Source of the DNA: Chelativorans multitrophicus
Lineage (GTDB): Bacteria; Pseudomonadota; Alphaproteobacteria; Rhizobiales; Rhizobiaceae
Length of the DNA stretch: 64,000 bases
Assembly: GCF_011317445.1 (NCBI RefSeq)
Contig: NZ_JAAAPL010000001.1
Coordinates: 310,001 to 374,000, forward strand
Reading direction: 5' to 3'
The notes under the pieces are model-generated. The model made no database searches. It saw only the letters and a list, made by a program, of their open reading frames with translations, and was not told the origin of the DNA. Positions 34,231 to 41,313 of the stretch are shown here, one piece after another (the first letter of the stretch is position 1; every line of letters begins with the position of its first letter). Both the position numbers and the translations under genes were made by a program.

Positions 34231-34419
34231 TCACAGTCCCCCTCGCCGCGCCAAATCCTCGGGCGAAAGCCGAGGAAGGAATTCATCTGGAATCCGGACT
34301 GGCGCCCCTTCTCGACCGGCATGATGCCAATGATGCCGAAGCGTGGCGCAGGCATAGCCCGCAAACCAGCCAATGGCAGATCCAACCAGCGCGCTTAGGA
34401 GCATGGCTAATGCCGTCAT
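34231..34419 (-). CDS. Small membrane protein of the early operon
   Basis: This 62-residue protein overlaps the upstream GcrA-like gene by ATGA at 34416-34419, strong support for the frame. Residues 1-25 (MTALAMLLSALVGSAIGWFAGY) form one TM helix; the rest is basic with His residues. Small TM proteins like this recur in the early region (32970, 35123, 38911). Function unknown. Confidence 0.58.
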   Translation of the reverse strand: MTALAMLLSALVGSAIGWFAGYACATLRHHWHHAGREGAPVRIPDEFLPRLSPEDLARRGGL

Positions 34420-35126
34420 GCGTCGACACTCCTCAGGAATGTCGGGAGACCTTCCGCGGCGCGCAGCTCATCAACGAGCTTGATCACCTGAGCCCAGGTC
34501 AGCTTCCTTGGCCGGCCGCGGCCGCTGGAGATCTTGATTTTCCCCTGCCAACCGCTGAGCGTGTAACCTCGCTCTTCGAGGAACTTCTGTATCGAATAGC
34601 GATCCGTTGTCTGCCCAGCATCGAACCGACGCACGCCGTTTCGGGCGATGAATTCCTCTATGAGCTTCTGCTCATTGCTGATGACGTGGAGAGCTGCCTT
34701 GTCGTCTGGCTGCGGTTCACGCTGCCAATGCCGGCGTGTTTCGCCCCTGAACACTGCGGAAGCCCTTACCGTGGCATTCCGGCCAACGCTGCTGTGTCCT
34801 TTTTCGGCGTTTTTGTTGCCGGTTCCCGGCGTTATCAAACGGATGCCGAGCCGGTTTGCTCTGCCGAGGATGGAATTGCGGCTTCTGTCGAGCCTCGCTC
34901 CGATTTCGCTGCCGGTGCGCCCCTCTGCAGCCATCTCGGCAAGGATTCGGTCTTCCTCTGCCGTCCACGATACCCGCGCCGGCCGGGCTTTATCACGATG
35001 CTGGCGAGCCCCGTTCGGAGACCTGCCATCCCCCCTGCCGGCCGGCTGGCCCTGGACCAAGGTGGGCGTTCTCTCACTACTGGCCGCAACATGGCGGCGG
35101 TCATGCACCAGAGCGTCTGAATTCAT
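34416..35126 (-). CDS. GcrA-like / Myb-type DNA-binding protein
   Basis: This 236-residue protein starts at ATG 35126, overlapping the upstream stop (ATGA). After a disordered N-terminus of about 50 residues it has VSWTAEEDRILAEMAAEGRT, GSEIGARLDRSRNSILGRANRLGIRL, which matches the GcrA helix-turn-helix pattern (W-T-x-E, eG-s-x-s-x-I, sRNaxxGrxxRLG). A second basic segment near the C-terminus (YSIQKFLEERGYTLSGWQGKI, GRPRKLTWAQVIKL) may be another DNA-binding part. GcrA controls methylation-dependent cell cycle genes in alphaproteobacteria, so a phage copy could tap that circuit. Confidence 0.66.
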   Translation of the reverse strand: MNSDALVHDRRHVAASSERTPTLVQGQPAGRGDGRSPNGARQHRDKARPARVSWTAEEDRILAEMAAEGRTGSEIGARLDRSRNSILGRANRLGIRLITPGTGNKNAEKGHSSVGRNATVRASAVFRGETRRHWQREPQPDDKAALHVISNEQKLIEEFIARNGVRRFDAGQTTDRYSIQKFLEERGYTLSGWQGKIKISSGRGRPRKLTWAQVIKLVDELRAAEGLPTFLRSVDA

Positions 35127-35308
35127 GCTGCCCACCACACGATGGCGACGAGCCAGAAAGCGGCACAGCCGAGACACACCACGCGCCAGGCCCACTGGCT
35201 TCTGGTTTCGGGATAAAGATCCTGGGGAGACGGGGAGGAGTTCGCCTCCCCAGGACGCGGCACCACGCAAAGGGGGCTAGCGCGGTGATGGGAATTGATG
35301 CTTTTCAT
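35123..35308 (-). CDS. Small protein with C-terminal TM helix
   Basis: This 61-residue protein ends with WRVVCLGCAAFWLVAIVWWAA, one hydrophobic helix, after a polar N-terminus. Its stop overlaps the GcrA-like start (ATGA at 35123-35126). No ribosome site is seen before ATG 35308, and that start lies 15 bases from the start of a rightward gene, so the true 5' end is uncertain. Confidence 0.5.
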   Translation of the reverse strand: MKSINSHHRASPLCVVPRPGEANSSPSPQDLYPETRSQWAWRVVCLGCAAFWLVAIVWWAA

Positions 35309-35322
35309 GAGGAATGTGCCCC

Positions 35323-35565
35323 ATGGCTGTGCAAGCCGAACCGCCGAAGATTACCGAACCGGAGACGGTTCAAACGCCTTTCTGCACTGCCGTTCGCATA
35401 GAACTCGGCAGCGACCATGTGCGCCTGGTCGCGTTTGATGAAGTTCAGATCGTCGGCTATGATGGAGGCGAATGCCGGATTGTCGGCCGATGGGCGATGA
35501 CCAAAGATTCCGCTCGCGCCCTGCTTCGTGAGCTGCGCAAAAGCCTGCACCGGGGAGCGCATTGA
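35323..35565 (+). CDS. Small rightward phage protein
   Basis: This 80-residue protein (ATG 35323, nine bases after GAGGA; ATG 35314 is the alternative) has an N-terminal Pro/Thr region and a compact alpha/beta core: TAVRIELGSDHVRLVAFDEVQ, GGECRIVGRWAMTKDSARALL, then a basic helix. This layout recalls DUF3467-like phage proteins. It converges on the Cro-like gene three bases away, so the two transcripts would overlap end to end. Function unknown. Confidence 0.58.
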   Translation: MAVQAEPPKITEPETVQTPFCTAVRIELGSDHVRLVAFDEVQIVGYDGGECRIVGRWAMTKDSARALLRELRKSLHRGAH

Positions 35566-35567
35566 GA

Positions 35568-35810
35568 TCATGCCGCCTGCTCCGTTGCTGGTCGCGCTAC
35601 CCCAGACGGCCAGACAGCATTCTCAGGCCATTGATCGGAGAACCACTGAAGCGCCGCGTTATAGCGACCAACGGTGATGTCTGCTCCACGTCGCAGTGCC
35701 GCGAGCTTCTTGCTGTCGTTGAAGACCCAAAAGCTAACCGTCACCTCCTTGGTGCTGGTGGCTCGCATGAATTCGTCGGCGATCGAGATCAGGTGCGAAA
35801 CATCGTTCAT
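35568..35810 (-). CDS. Cro-like small DNA-binding regulator
   Basis: This 80-residue protein is divergent from the repressor gene across an 85-base operator region, the classic Cro position. The core SIADEFMRATSTKEVTVSFWVF, DSKKLAALRRGADITVGRYN reads as a helix-turn-helix followed by WFSDQWPENAVWP. Its start codon lies six bases from the first operator palindrome. It would compete with the repressor for these sites when lytic growth begins. Family membership is inferred from position and pattern. Confidence 0.66.
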   Translation of the reverse strand: MNDVSHLISIADEFMRATSTKEVTVSFWVFNDSKKLAALRRGADITVGRYNAALQWFSDQWPENAVWPSGVARPATEQAA

Positions 35811-35816
35811 ACGCCG

Positions 35817-35893
35817 ATATTCGGTCTTTTTCCCGAATATGTCAACGGTTTTATTCCCGAATGCTTCTAGATCTTAAATCGGGAATAATACCG
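35817..35893. promoter_or_regulatory. Divergent operator region with three CGG-N6-TCCCGAWT sites
   Basis: Three copies of one motif lie between the Cro-like and repressor genes. Site 1, 35822-35838, sits in a perfect 8-base inverted repeat (ATATTCGG at 35817-35824, CCGAATAT at 35833-35840). Site 2 is 35846-35862. Site 3, 35877-35893, is on the minus strand and ends two bases before the repressor ATG, so it likely mediates autoregulation. The spacing CGG, six bases, TCCCGA is exact in all three. Confidence 0.78.
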
Positions 35894-35895
35894 GC

Positions 35896-36588
35896 ATGCT
35901 GAGAGACATTCTGGAACGCATTGATGAAAGGCTTGCCGAAGTCGGGCTCACCGAGTCGCGCGCAGCCAAAATGGCCGGCCTTAGTGACTCTGCTATCCGC
36001 GATATGCGGCGTGCGGTGAAGTCGGGAAAAGAGGATGCAGGCGTCTCGACGCGCACCCTCGCCAAGCTGGCTCCGGTTCTGCAAACCAGCGCAGAGTGGC
36101 TACTAACGGGAGGCCCTGAGGGTATTCGCTCCCGAACTGTTCCGATAATGGGCTATCTTGGAGCGGGCGCCGAGGTCGAACCAGAATATGAGCAAGTGCC
36201 ACCGGAAGGGCTCGACCAGGTGGATGTTCCCTTCTCAGTCCCGGACGAGATGATTGCCTTCAAAGTCCGCGGTGATTCAATGCTGCCGGTCTACAAGGAT
36301 GGCGCCGTGATCATCGTCTATAGCGAGCAGAAGAAGCCGCTGCATTCGTTTTACGGGGAGGAAGCCGCCGTGCGGACCAGCGACGGCCGACGCTTCATCA
36401 AGACGATCATGCGCGGCCCCGATGATACGGTGAACCTGCTCTCCCACAATGCGAGCCCAATTGAGGGTGTGCGCCTGGAATGGATCGGTGAGATATTCGC
36501 CGTCATCCCTCCAGGCGCACTCCGAAGTGTCGGAAGATCCGTTGAAAAGCAGGGCGGCATACAAGGGCAGCTAAAGCTGAGAGCATAG
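35896..36588 (+). CDS. LexA/CI-like repressor with S24 autocleavage domain
   Basis: This 230-residue repressor has an N-terminal helix-turn-helix domain (about 1-72; TESRAAKMAGLSDSAIRDMRR is the HTH), a likely Ala90-Gly91 cleavage site in GYLGAGAEVEP, and an S24 peptidase domain with S128 (VRGDSMLPV) and K169 (RRFIKTI). It should hold the prophage silent and be inactivated by RecA filaments after DNA damage. The next two rightward genes follow within 12 bases and by overlap, so membrane and ImmA-like proteins are co-expressed with it. Confidence 0.88.
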   Translation: MLRDILERIDERLAEVGLTESRAAKMAGLSDSAIRDMRRAVKSGKEDAGVSTRTLAKLAPVLQTSAEWLLTGGPEGIRSRTVPIMGYLGAGAEVEPEYEQVPPEGLDQVDVPFSVPDEMIAFKVRGDSMLPVYKDGAVIIVYSEQKKPLHSFYGEEAAVRTSDGRRFIKTIMRGPDDTVNLLSHNASPIEGVRLEWIGEIFAVIPPGALRSVGRSVEKQGGIQGQLKLRA

Positions 36589-36599
36589 GGGCACCCGGA

Positions 36600-37010
36600 A
36601 TGGCCATACTTTGGGTGGTAAACGGTCTTCTCCACGTCGCCTGGATCTCGCTTGCAATCTATATTTGGAACCAAGGGGGAGCATCAAACGTCGACCTAGA
36701 CACCCTCTCCATGTCGATGACAGCGGTCGAGGTTACACTCGTCGTGTTGGGCTTGGTCGGGTTCGGTGTAGCCACCATTGTCGCTGATCGCGTGGCCAGG
36801 CGCGCTGCTCCGGAAGCGGCTAAAGACGAGGCGCGGGAGCTGGCGAAGAAGATCGCGCGCGAAACCGCAGAGAATCTGGTACGATCGGAGTTGCCGGCTC
36901 TGGTGCGCCGGGAACTAGCGGATCAACATCGCACCGACAGCGTTTTAGGAGATCCGGACGATCTCACAGAAAGAGTACCAGCCAGCACCCTGGATAGAGA
37001 GCCGACATGA
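36600..37010 (+). CDS. Two-TM protein with long coiled coil in lysogeny operon
   Basis: This 136-residue protein starts 11 bases after the repressor stop and overlaps the ImmA-like gene by ATGA. Residues 3-24 and about 43-63 are hydrophobic; residues 67-110 (ARRAAPEAAKDEARELAKKIA, RETAENLVRSELPALVRRELA) form an amphipathic coiled coil. Membrane-bound partners between a repressor and its protease are not part of the usual ImmR/ImmA pair, so it may sense envelope state or exclude other phages. Function unknown. Confidence 0.68.
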   Translation: MAILWVVNGLLHVAWISLAIYIWNQGGASNVDLDTLSMSMTAVEVTLVVLGLVGFGVATIVADRVARRAAPEAAKDEARELAKKIARETAENLVRSELPALVRRELADQHRTDSVLGDPDDLTERVPASTLDREPT

Positions 37011-37540
37011 TACGCTACGAAGTCGAGGACGAAATTATCCGCAAGTATGCGGTTGTCGCTCCGGTCGATGTAAAAGCGATCATCCGCGACATCGGCCTCA
37101 CGTATGTCGAGCGAGACATGCCTCCCGGCGAATCCGGCTACATAGAGTATGACGGCTGGACGTGCACGATTGCAGTCAATGCGAACGAGGGCCCTCAACG
37201 AAAACGGTTCACGGCCGCACATGAGCTCGGTCATTTTCTAATGCACAGGGATTTGCTCCGAAAACAAAAGCACTTGGATCGCCTCTTTGACGAGGCCGCA
37301 AACAGAAACACTGCGGCACCGCTCGAGTATTGGCACGAAGTGCAGGCCAACAATTTTGCGGCTCGGCTGCTGATGCCGAAGCAAACTGTCGAACAAGAGA
37401 TAGCCTCTGGCAACAACACCATCGAAGGTCTCGCCCGCAAGTTCGATGTGTCGCGTTCGGCTATGGAATACCGCATCAAATCATTGCGGCTAGAGAGACA
37501 ACTCGCAGACGATCCAGATCGAGCACCAGCGGAATTGTAG
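37007..37540 (+). CDS. ImmA/IrrE-type zinc metalloprotease
   Basis: This 177-residue protein has the HELGH zinc motif (H72, E73, H76) in RKRFTAAHELGHFLMHRD and the second conserved helix EVQANNFAARLLMP with E111 as third ligand. In ICEBs1 and related elements ImmA cleaves the neighbouring repressor upon DNA damage or signalling. Here the repressor also has its own S24 domain, so two inactivation routes may exist. The C-terminal 40 residues resemble an HTH-like tail (IEGLARKFDVSRSAMEYRI). Confidence 0.83.
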   Translation: MIRYEVEDEIIRKYAVVAPVDVKAIIRDIGLTYVERDMPPGESGYIEYDGWTCTIAVNANEGPQRKRFTAAHELGHFLMHRDLLRKQKHLDRLFDEAANRNTAAPLEYWHEVQANNFAARLLMPKQTVEQEIASGNNTIEGLARKFDVSRSAMEYRIKSLRLERQLADDPDRAPAEL

Positions 37541-38056
37541 CGTGGAGTTCCATACTGAGACAAACCCATAAGCCTCGAAAAGGATGGTCCTGTGAAGGCC
37601 ACCCTGCCCTGTCGAGATCCGCGTCTCGACCAAGCATCCGTAAAGCCGATTTGAACCGACAGGTAGTTTTGTTTTCCCGGACCCTACCGGGCTGTGACGG
37701 CATCCTCGCACCGGTCAGGTGGTCTTAAGGTACGCGCCGTCCAACTCGTCTTCACATCAGTCCTGTCGTTATCCCGTGGCTTGCAAGGCCATTCTCGGGC
37801 GGGCCATCAACCCCGTCTGGCTTCGTCCGGCGATTCGCGGCACCGGCACCGTTTGGGCAATTCATGCACCGGATGATCGGCGTGGCGGGGCAATCGTCCG
37901 TGAAGACCGCCGCTTTGGCACCTTGACCGCTTCATCTTGCCGGGAACCTCCGAGCAGACACAAGATTTTGCGATTTCAGTGCCGAGAGGCAGCAATTTCG
38001 ATTGCATCCGCAGTTATGTAACGGTATAACAATCACGACTTTGTTGCCGCGCTCTC
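37541..38056. other. Long non-coding gap in the lysogeny region
   Basis: About 500 bases between the ImmA-like gene and the terminator at 38057. Frames here lack ribosome sites and protein-like sequence. The rightward terminator at its far end implies a transcript enters or starts here; an unannotated regulatory RNA is possible but not shown. Confidence 0.4.
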
Positions 38057-38091
38057 GCCCCGGTCGGATCATCCCGCCGGGGCTTTCTTTT
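38057..38091 (+). terminator. Intrinsic terminator before the rightward early operon
   Basis: GCCCCGG (38057-38063) pairs with CCGGGGC (38077-38083), followed by TTTCTTTT. It would stop rightward lysogeny-region transcripts just before the operator cluster at 38092-38170 and thus isolate the recombination operon from repressor-operon readthrough. Confidence 0.72.
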
Positions 38092-38170
38092 AGGTCCGAT
38101 TCCCGAAGCTCGTCAACATTATTCGGTTTTATTCCCGATTTCTGTTGCATATCGGTTTTTTTCCCGATAT
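38092..38170. promoter_or_regulatory. Second operator cluster, upstream of the rightward early operon
   Basis: Two exact CGG-N6-TCCCGAT sites lie at 38124-38140 and 38153-38169; the second is inside a 7-base inverted repeat (ATATCGG at 38149-38155, CCGATAT at 38164-38170). A weaker copy, AGG-N6-TCCCGAA, lies at 38092-38107. The motif equals that of the repressor/Cro operators, so the same repressor should silence the exo-recT-int operon from here. The first gene starts about 70 bases on. Confidence 0.75.
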
Positions 38171-38241
38171 CTTCTTCTTCATCGAACACCGCCGGCACGA
38201 AGAAGCGACCGCCGATCTGCCGGGAACTGATGGGGATGAAG

Positions 38242-38571
38242 ATGAACGCCCTCGCAATCACCACCGCCGGCCTGACGCGTGCGCTTACCGCGTTCACCAC
38301 CGAACCCACGCTCCGTGATGTCCATCGCTGGGGCTGGGAGCAGGAAGCCAACCCTTACCCTCGGTTTCTCTGGGCCATCGAAGCTACTGCGCTCCTCAAG
38401 CCCGACGTTACGGTCAGCACGGCGAAGGCGCGGCTGCAAAAGGTCATTGCCCGCGACGAAATCCGCCGGGCTGCCGGTGATTGGAAGTTCGACGCAAATC
38501 GCCTCATCGCGGCCAAACAGCAGCTCGCGCACATCGAGGCGTTCGAGCAGCGGCATGCGAGGGCTGCGTGA
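38242..38571 (+). CDS. First gene of the rightward early operon, unknown
   Basis: This 109-residue protein could start at ATG 38230, 38236 or 38242; the last has GGGG six bases upstream. It contains LRDVHRWGWEQEANPYPRFLWAI and a basic helical C-terminus with KLTANRLIAAKQQLAHIEAFE-like helices. It overlaps the next gene by TGATG. Function unknown; position suggests an early regulator or host-takeover factor. Confidence 0.58.
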   Translation: MNALAITTAGLTRALTAFTTEPTLRDVHRWGWEQEANPYPRFLWAIEATALLKPDVTVSTAKARLQKVIARDEIRRAAGDWKFDANRLIAAKQQLAHIEAFEQRHARAA

Positions 38572-38918
38572 TGGCGACCGAAGCGAAGCACACGCCGGGG
38601 CCGTGGAACTGGAAGCCGCGCCATCACGTCATCAACGAAAGCGCCGTTCTCTCACCTGATCCCCATTCAGAAAACGGTGGGTTCGTGGTTGCACACACAT
38701 ACGGCCCAAAGCACGCCGCTAACGCCCGCCTGATCGCCACCGCGCCTGTCCTGCTGGAGTCTCTAAAGACGGCTCGAGATGCCATAGCATCGGTCGCCGT
38801 TGAGACGTTCGGCGTTGCAGATCATGGCGGATTATCGGACCCATACCCAATCCAAGCCGAGCTTCTGCACAACATAGACGCCGCCATCGCCAAGGCGGAG
38901 GGCCGCTCCGATGCGTGA
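38571..38918 (+). CDS. HTPGPW-type phage protein
   Basis: This 115-residue protein opens with EAKHTPGPWNWKPR, a signature seen in many phage proteins of unknown function, followed by ENGGFVVAHTYGPKHAANARLIATAPVLLESL, the second conserved part. It is coupled to its neighbours by start-stop overlaps on both sides. No biochemical role is established for this type. Confidence 0.68.
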   Translation: MATEAKHTPGPWNWKPRHHVINESAVLSPDPHSENGGFVVAHTYGPKHAANARLIATAPVLLESLKTARDAIASVAVETFGVADHGGLSDPYPIQAELLHNIDAAIAKAEGRSDA

Positions 38919-38997
38919 CCTCCTCCAAGACATTTCCAGCCTCATTGCCGTGACGGCATTCGTACTGGTCGCCGGCGCCTATCTCGGGGCGCTGTGA
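38911..38997 (+). CDS. 28-residue single-TM peptide
   Basis: ATG 38911 overlaps the end of the HTPGPW gene and the TGA at 38995 overlaps the next ATG. The peptide MRDLLQDISSLIAVTAFVLV and four-residue tail region form one TM helix. Overlap at both ends supports translation. Confidence 0.45.
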   Translation: MRDLLQDISSLIAVTAFVLVAGAYLGAL

Positions 38998-39182
38998 TGC
39001 AGGCGGATTTGGTCTCAGAAACCGCCTTCGCGATCTACCAGACATGGAGCCGCGAGCGTGATCCAGATCGAGCCCGGCGCCGGTTTGAGGCACTGAGACC
39101 AGCCATCCGCGATCAATTTGAAGCTGAAGCCAAGGCGGCAATCCGCGTGGTGGAAGCCTTTCAGCAGGAGCAATTCGCATGA
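38997..39182 (+). CDS. Small helical early protein
   Basis: This 61-residue protein starts at ATG 38997 (TGATG overlap) and ends four bases into the exonuclease gene. It is helical and charged (AIYQTWSRERDPDRARRRFEA, AEAKAAIRVVEAFQQE). It may be a partner of the exonuclease, but this rests only on overlap. Confidence 0.55.
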   Translation: MQADLVSETAFAIYQTWSRERDPDRARRRFEALRPAIRDQFEAEAKAAIRVVEAFQQEQFA

Positions 39183-40165
39183 CGATGCAAAGCCTGGGCG
39201 ATGTCGTCGGAAACCTTGTCGACGGTATCGGAAACGAGCGGTACTGGCGTGGCGGCAAGATCGCGGAGCCGGGCGTCTATGCCGGCGTCGACATAGAGCG
39301 TTATCACCATGACCCCGACCTGTTCGACGGGTTCTCAATTTCGAGCTCTGGCCTGCGCGCCCTGTTGCGCCGGCCGGCCGAATATTGGTGGTCGAGCCCA
39401 TACAATCCAAGCAGCCAGGAGCCCGAGAGCAAGCCCGCGCTCGATTTCGGCAAGGCCGCTCACATGCTTCTCTTGGGAGAGGATGGCTTTGCCGGACAGT
39501 ACTCCCTCCGCCCTGCGACCTACACCGACAGCAAGGGCGATGAGAAGCCTTGGAACGGCAACGCCACGTCGTGCAAGGACTGGCTTGCCCAGCAGGCGAA
39601 AGCCGGCCGGACGGTCATCACCGAAACCGATATTGCCCATATCCGGCACATGGCCGACGCGCTTTCGCGCAAAGAGGCAATCCGGCTTGGTATCCTCAAT
39701 GGCAAGATTGAGCGATCCATCTTTCACAAGGACCGGGATATCTGGCTGAAGAGCCGCCCCGATGTAATCCCGATATCGTCTGGTGACTTCGTGGATCTGA
39801 AGACCGCGGCATCGGTCGATGACGAAACCCTGTCGCGGGCCATCTTCGCCCACGGCTACCACGTCCAAGCCGGTCTCCTGCGCGTGATCGTGCGGGAGAT
39901 TCTTGGGCCCGACGCCTTCACCTCATTCACCTTCGTCTTTGTCGAGAAGGCCCCGCCCTATGACGTGCGGGTGATGCAGCTCAAGGACGCTGACATCGAT
40001 ATTGGTGAGCGCCAGGCGCGGCAAGGTCTGAAGCTCCTGCGTGAGTGCCTGCGGCGCCAGGAATGGCCCGGATATGACGGCTTCGATCAGCACATCTCGT
40101 ACATCGAAATGCCTTCCTGGGCGAAGACCCGGATTGACAACGAACTCAATGCGGAGGCCGCATAA
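39179..40165 (+). CDS. PD-(D/E)XK exonuclease, RecE/exonuclease VIII-like
   Basis: This 328-residue protein has the exonuclease VIII-like layout: SISSSGLRALLRRPAEYWWS, then LDFGKAAHMLLLGE, the core WLKSRPDVIP with SGDFVDLKTAASVDD (D and D-x-K acid/lysine site), and HGYHVQAGLLRVIVREIL with the helix that completes the nuclease site. It would resect linear ends to 3' single strands for the adjacent RecT. Together they form a phage homologous recombination pair. Confidence 0.83.
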   Translation: MTMQSLGDVVGNLVDGIGNERYWRGGKIAEPGVYAGVDIERYHHDPDLFDGFSISSSGLRALLRRPAEYWWSSPYNPSSQEPESKPALDFGKAAHMLLLGEDGFAGQYSLRPATYTDSKGDEKPWNGNATSCKDWLAQQAKAGRTVITETDIAHIRHMADALSRKEAIRLGILNGKIERSIFHKDRDIWLKSRPDVIPISSGDFVDLKTAASVDDETLSRAIFAHGYHVQAGLLRVIVREILGPDAFTSFTFVFVEKAPPYDVRVMQLKDADIDIGERQARQGLKLLRECLRRQEWPGYDGFDQHISYIEMPSWAKTRIDNELNAEAA

Positions 40166-40167
40166 CC

Positions 40168-41313
40168 ATGAACCAGATCGCCACTCGTGAAGCGTCCATA
40201 ACTCAGGTCGGCATTGCCACCGGAGCCGGTGGATCGAGCATAGCACCGCAGAACCTCGGCGAGGTTGTCCGGTTCGCCGAAGTCATGTGCAAGGCCGATA
40301 TAGCTCTGCCGAAGCATCTGCGCGGGAACGCCGGCGCCTGCATGGCCGTGGCACTCCAGGCCTTGGAATGGCAGATGAGCCCGTTTGCGGTCGCCTCCAA
40401 GTCCTATTCAGTCAATGGGCAGATCGCCTATGAGGCGCAGCTGATCGCGGCAGTCGTCAACACGCGATCGGGCATCAAGGGCCGGCTGAAGTATCACTAC
40501 TCCGGCGAGGGCGATCAGCTCGTTTGCAAGGTGGTGGGCATTCTCGACGGTGAGGAGTGCGAATATGAGACCCCGCCCATGGGCTCGATTAACCCGAAGA
40601 ACTCGCCGCTTTGGAAGACCGACCCGAAACAGCAGCTCGGCTATTACGCTGCCCGCTCCTGGGCGCGCCGCCACTGCCCCGAAGTAATCCTCGGCGTCTA
40701 TGACCGGGACGAGGCCGAGCAGTTCCGCGGCCCAGAAAATGCCAAGGACGTGACGCCCACCGTAATGCAGCGCCTTCAGGCTCAGCAGCAGCCGCAGGCA
40801 ACCTCAGAGACGCGCGAGGGTTTCAATCAGGCCCATGTGACCCGGGAGATGGAAACGCTCGCCAGTGATCAGGGCGAAGCTGAATTCGAGGAAAACGATG
40901 ACAAACCGTCGGCTCCCCCCGCCGACGACGACGCGGCGGCATCCGACTCCGCCCCCCAAGCCCAGGATGCCGCCGCAAACCCTTCCGCTGCCGATACCGG
41001 TGGCGATGAGGAGGCCGGCGCCACTGTCCCAACTGAGAAGGCGGCTCATGGTGAGCCGTCGGCGCCGGCCTCCGATCCTGTCAGGCAAGAGCTCAAGCGT
41101 GAGTGCTTGGACAAGTTCCTGACCACTGCGAGCGATGTGACCAAATCGCCTCAGGACCGACGCGAGCAGATCGGGAAGATCAAGGACGCCTGGAAGGTCG
41201 AACTGCCCCACGATCAGGAGTTCGTGAAGGCCTGCCTGCAGACGGCCGACAAGGTTGCCAAGGGCGAACTGAATGCCAACGCGGCAATGAAGTATTTGGA
41301 GGGGCTGCTGTGA
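40168..41313 (+). CDS. recT: RecT-type single-strand annealing protein
   Basis: This 381-residue protein has RecT-family motifs: FAEVMCKADIALPKHLRGNAG, LEWQMSPFAVASKSYSVNGQIAYEAQLI, and KTDPKQQLGYYAARSWARRHCPEVI. It anneals complementary strands after exonuclease resection. The C-terminal half (about 215-315) is acidic, low complexity and Ala/Pro-rich before a final helical domain. It is two bases after the exonuclease gene and overlaps the J-domain gene. Confidence 0.85.
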   Translation: MNQIATREASITQVGIATGAGGSSIAPQNLGEVVRFAEVMCKADIALPKHLRGNAGACMAVALQALEWQMSPFAVASKSYSVNGQIAYEAQLIAAVVNTRSGIKGRLKYHYSGEGDQLVCKVVGILDGEECEYETPPMGSINPKNSPLWKTDPKQQLGYYAARSWARRHCPEVILGVYDRDEAEQFRGPENAKDVTPTVMQRLQAQQQPQATSETREGFNQAHVTREMETLASDQGEAEFEENDDKPSAPPADDDAAASDSAPQAQDAAANPSAADTGGDEEAGATVPTEKAAHGEPSAPASDPVRQELKRECLDKFLTTASDVTKSPQDRREQIGKIKDAWKVELPHDQEFVKACLQTADKVAKGELNANAAMKYLEGLL

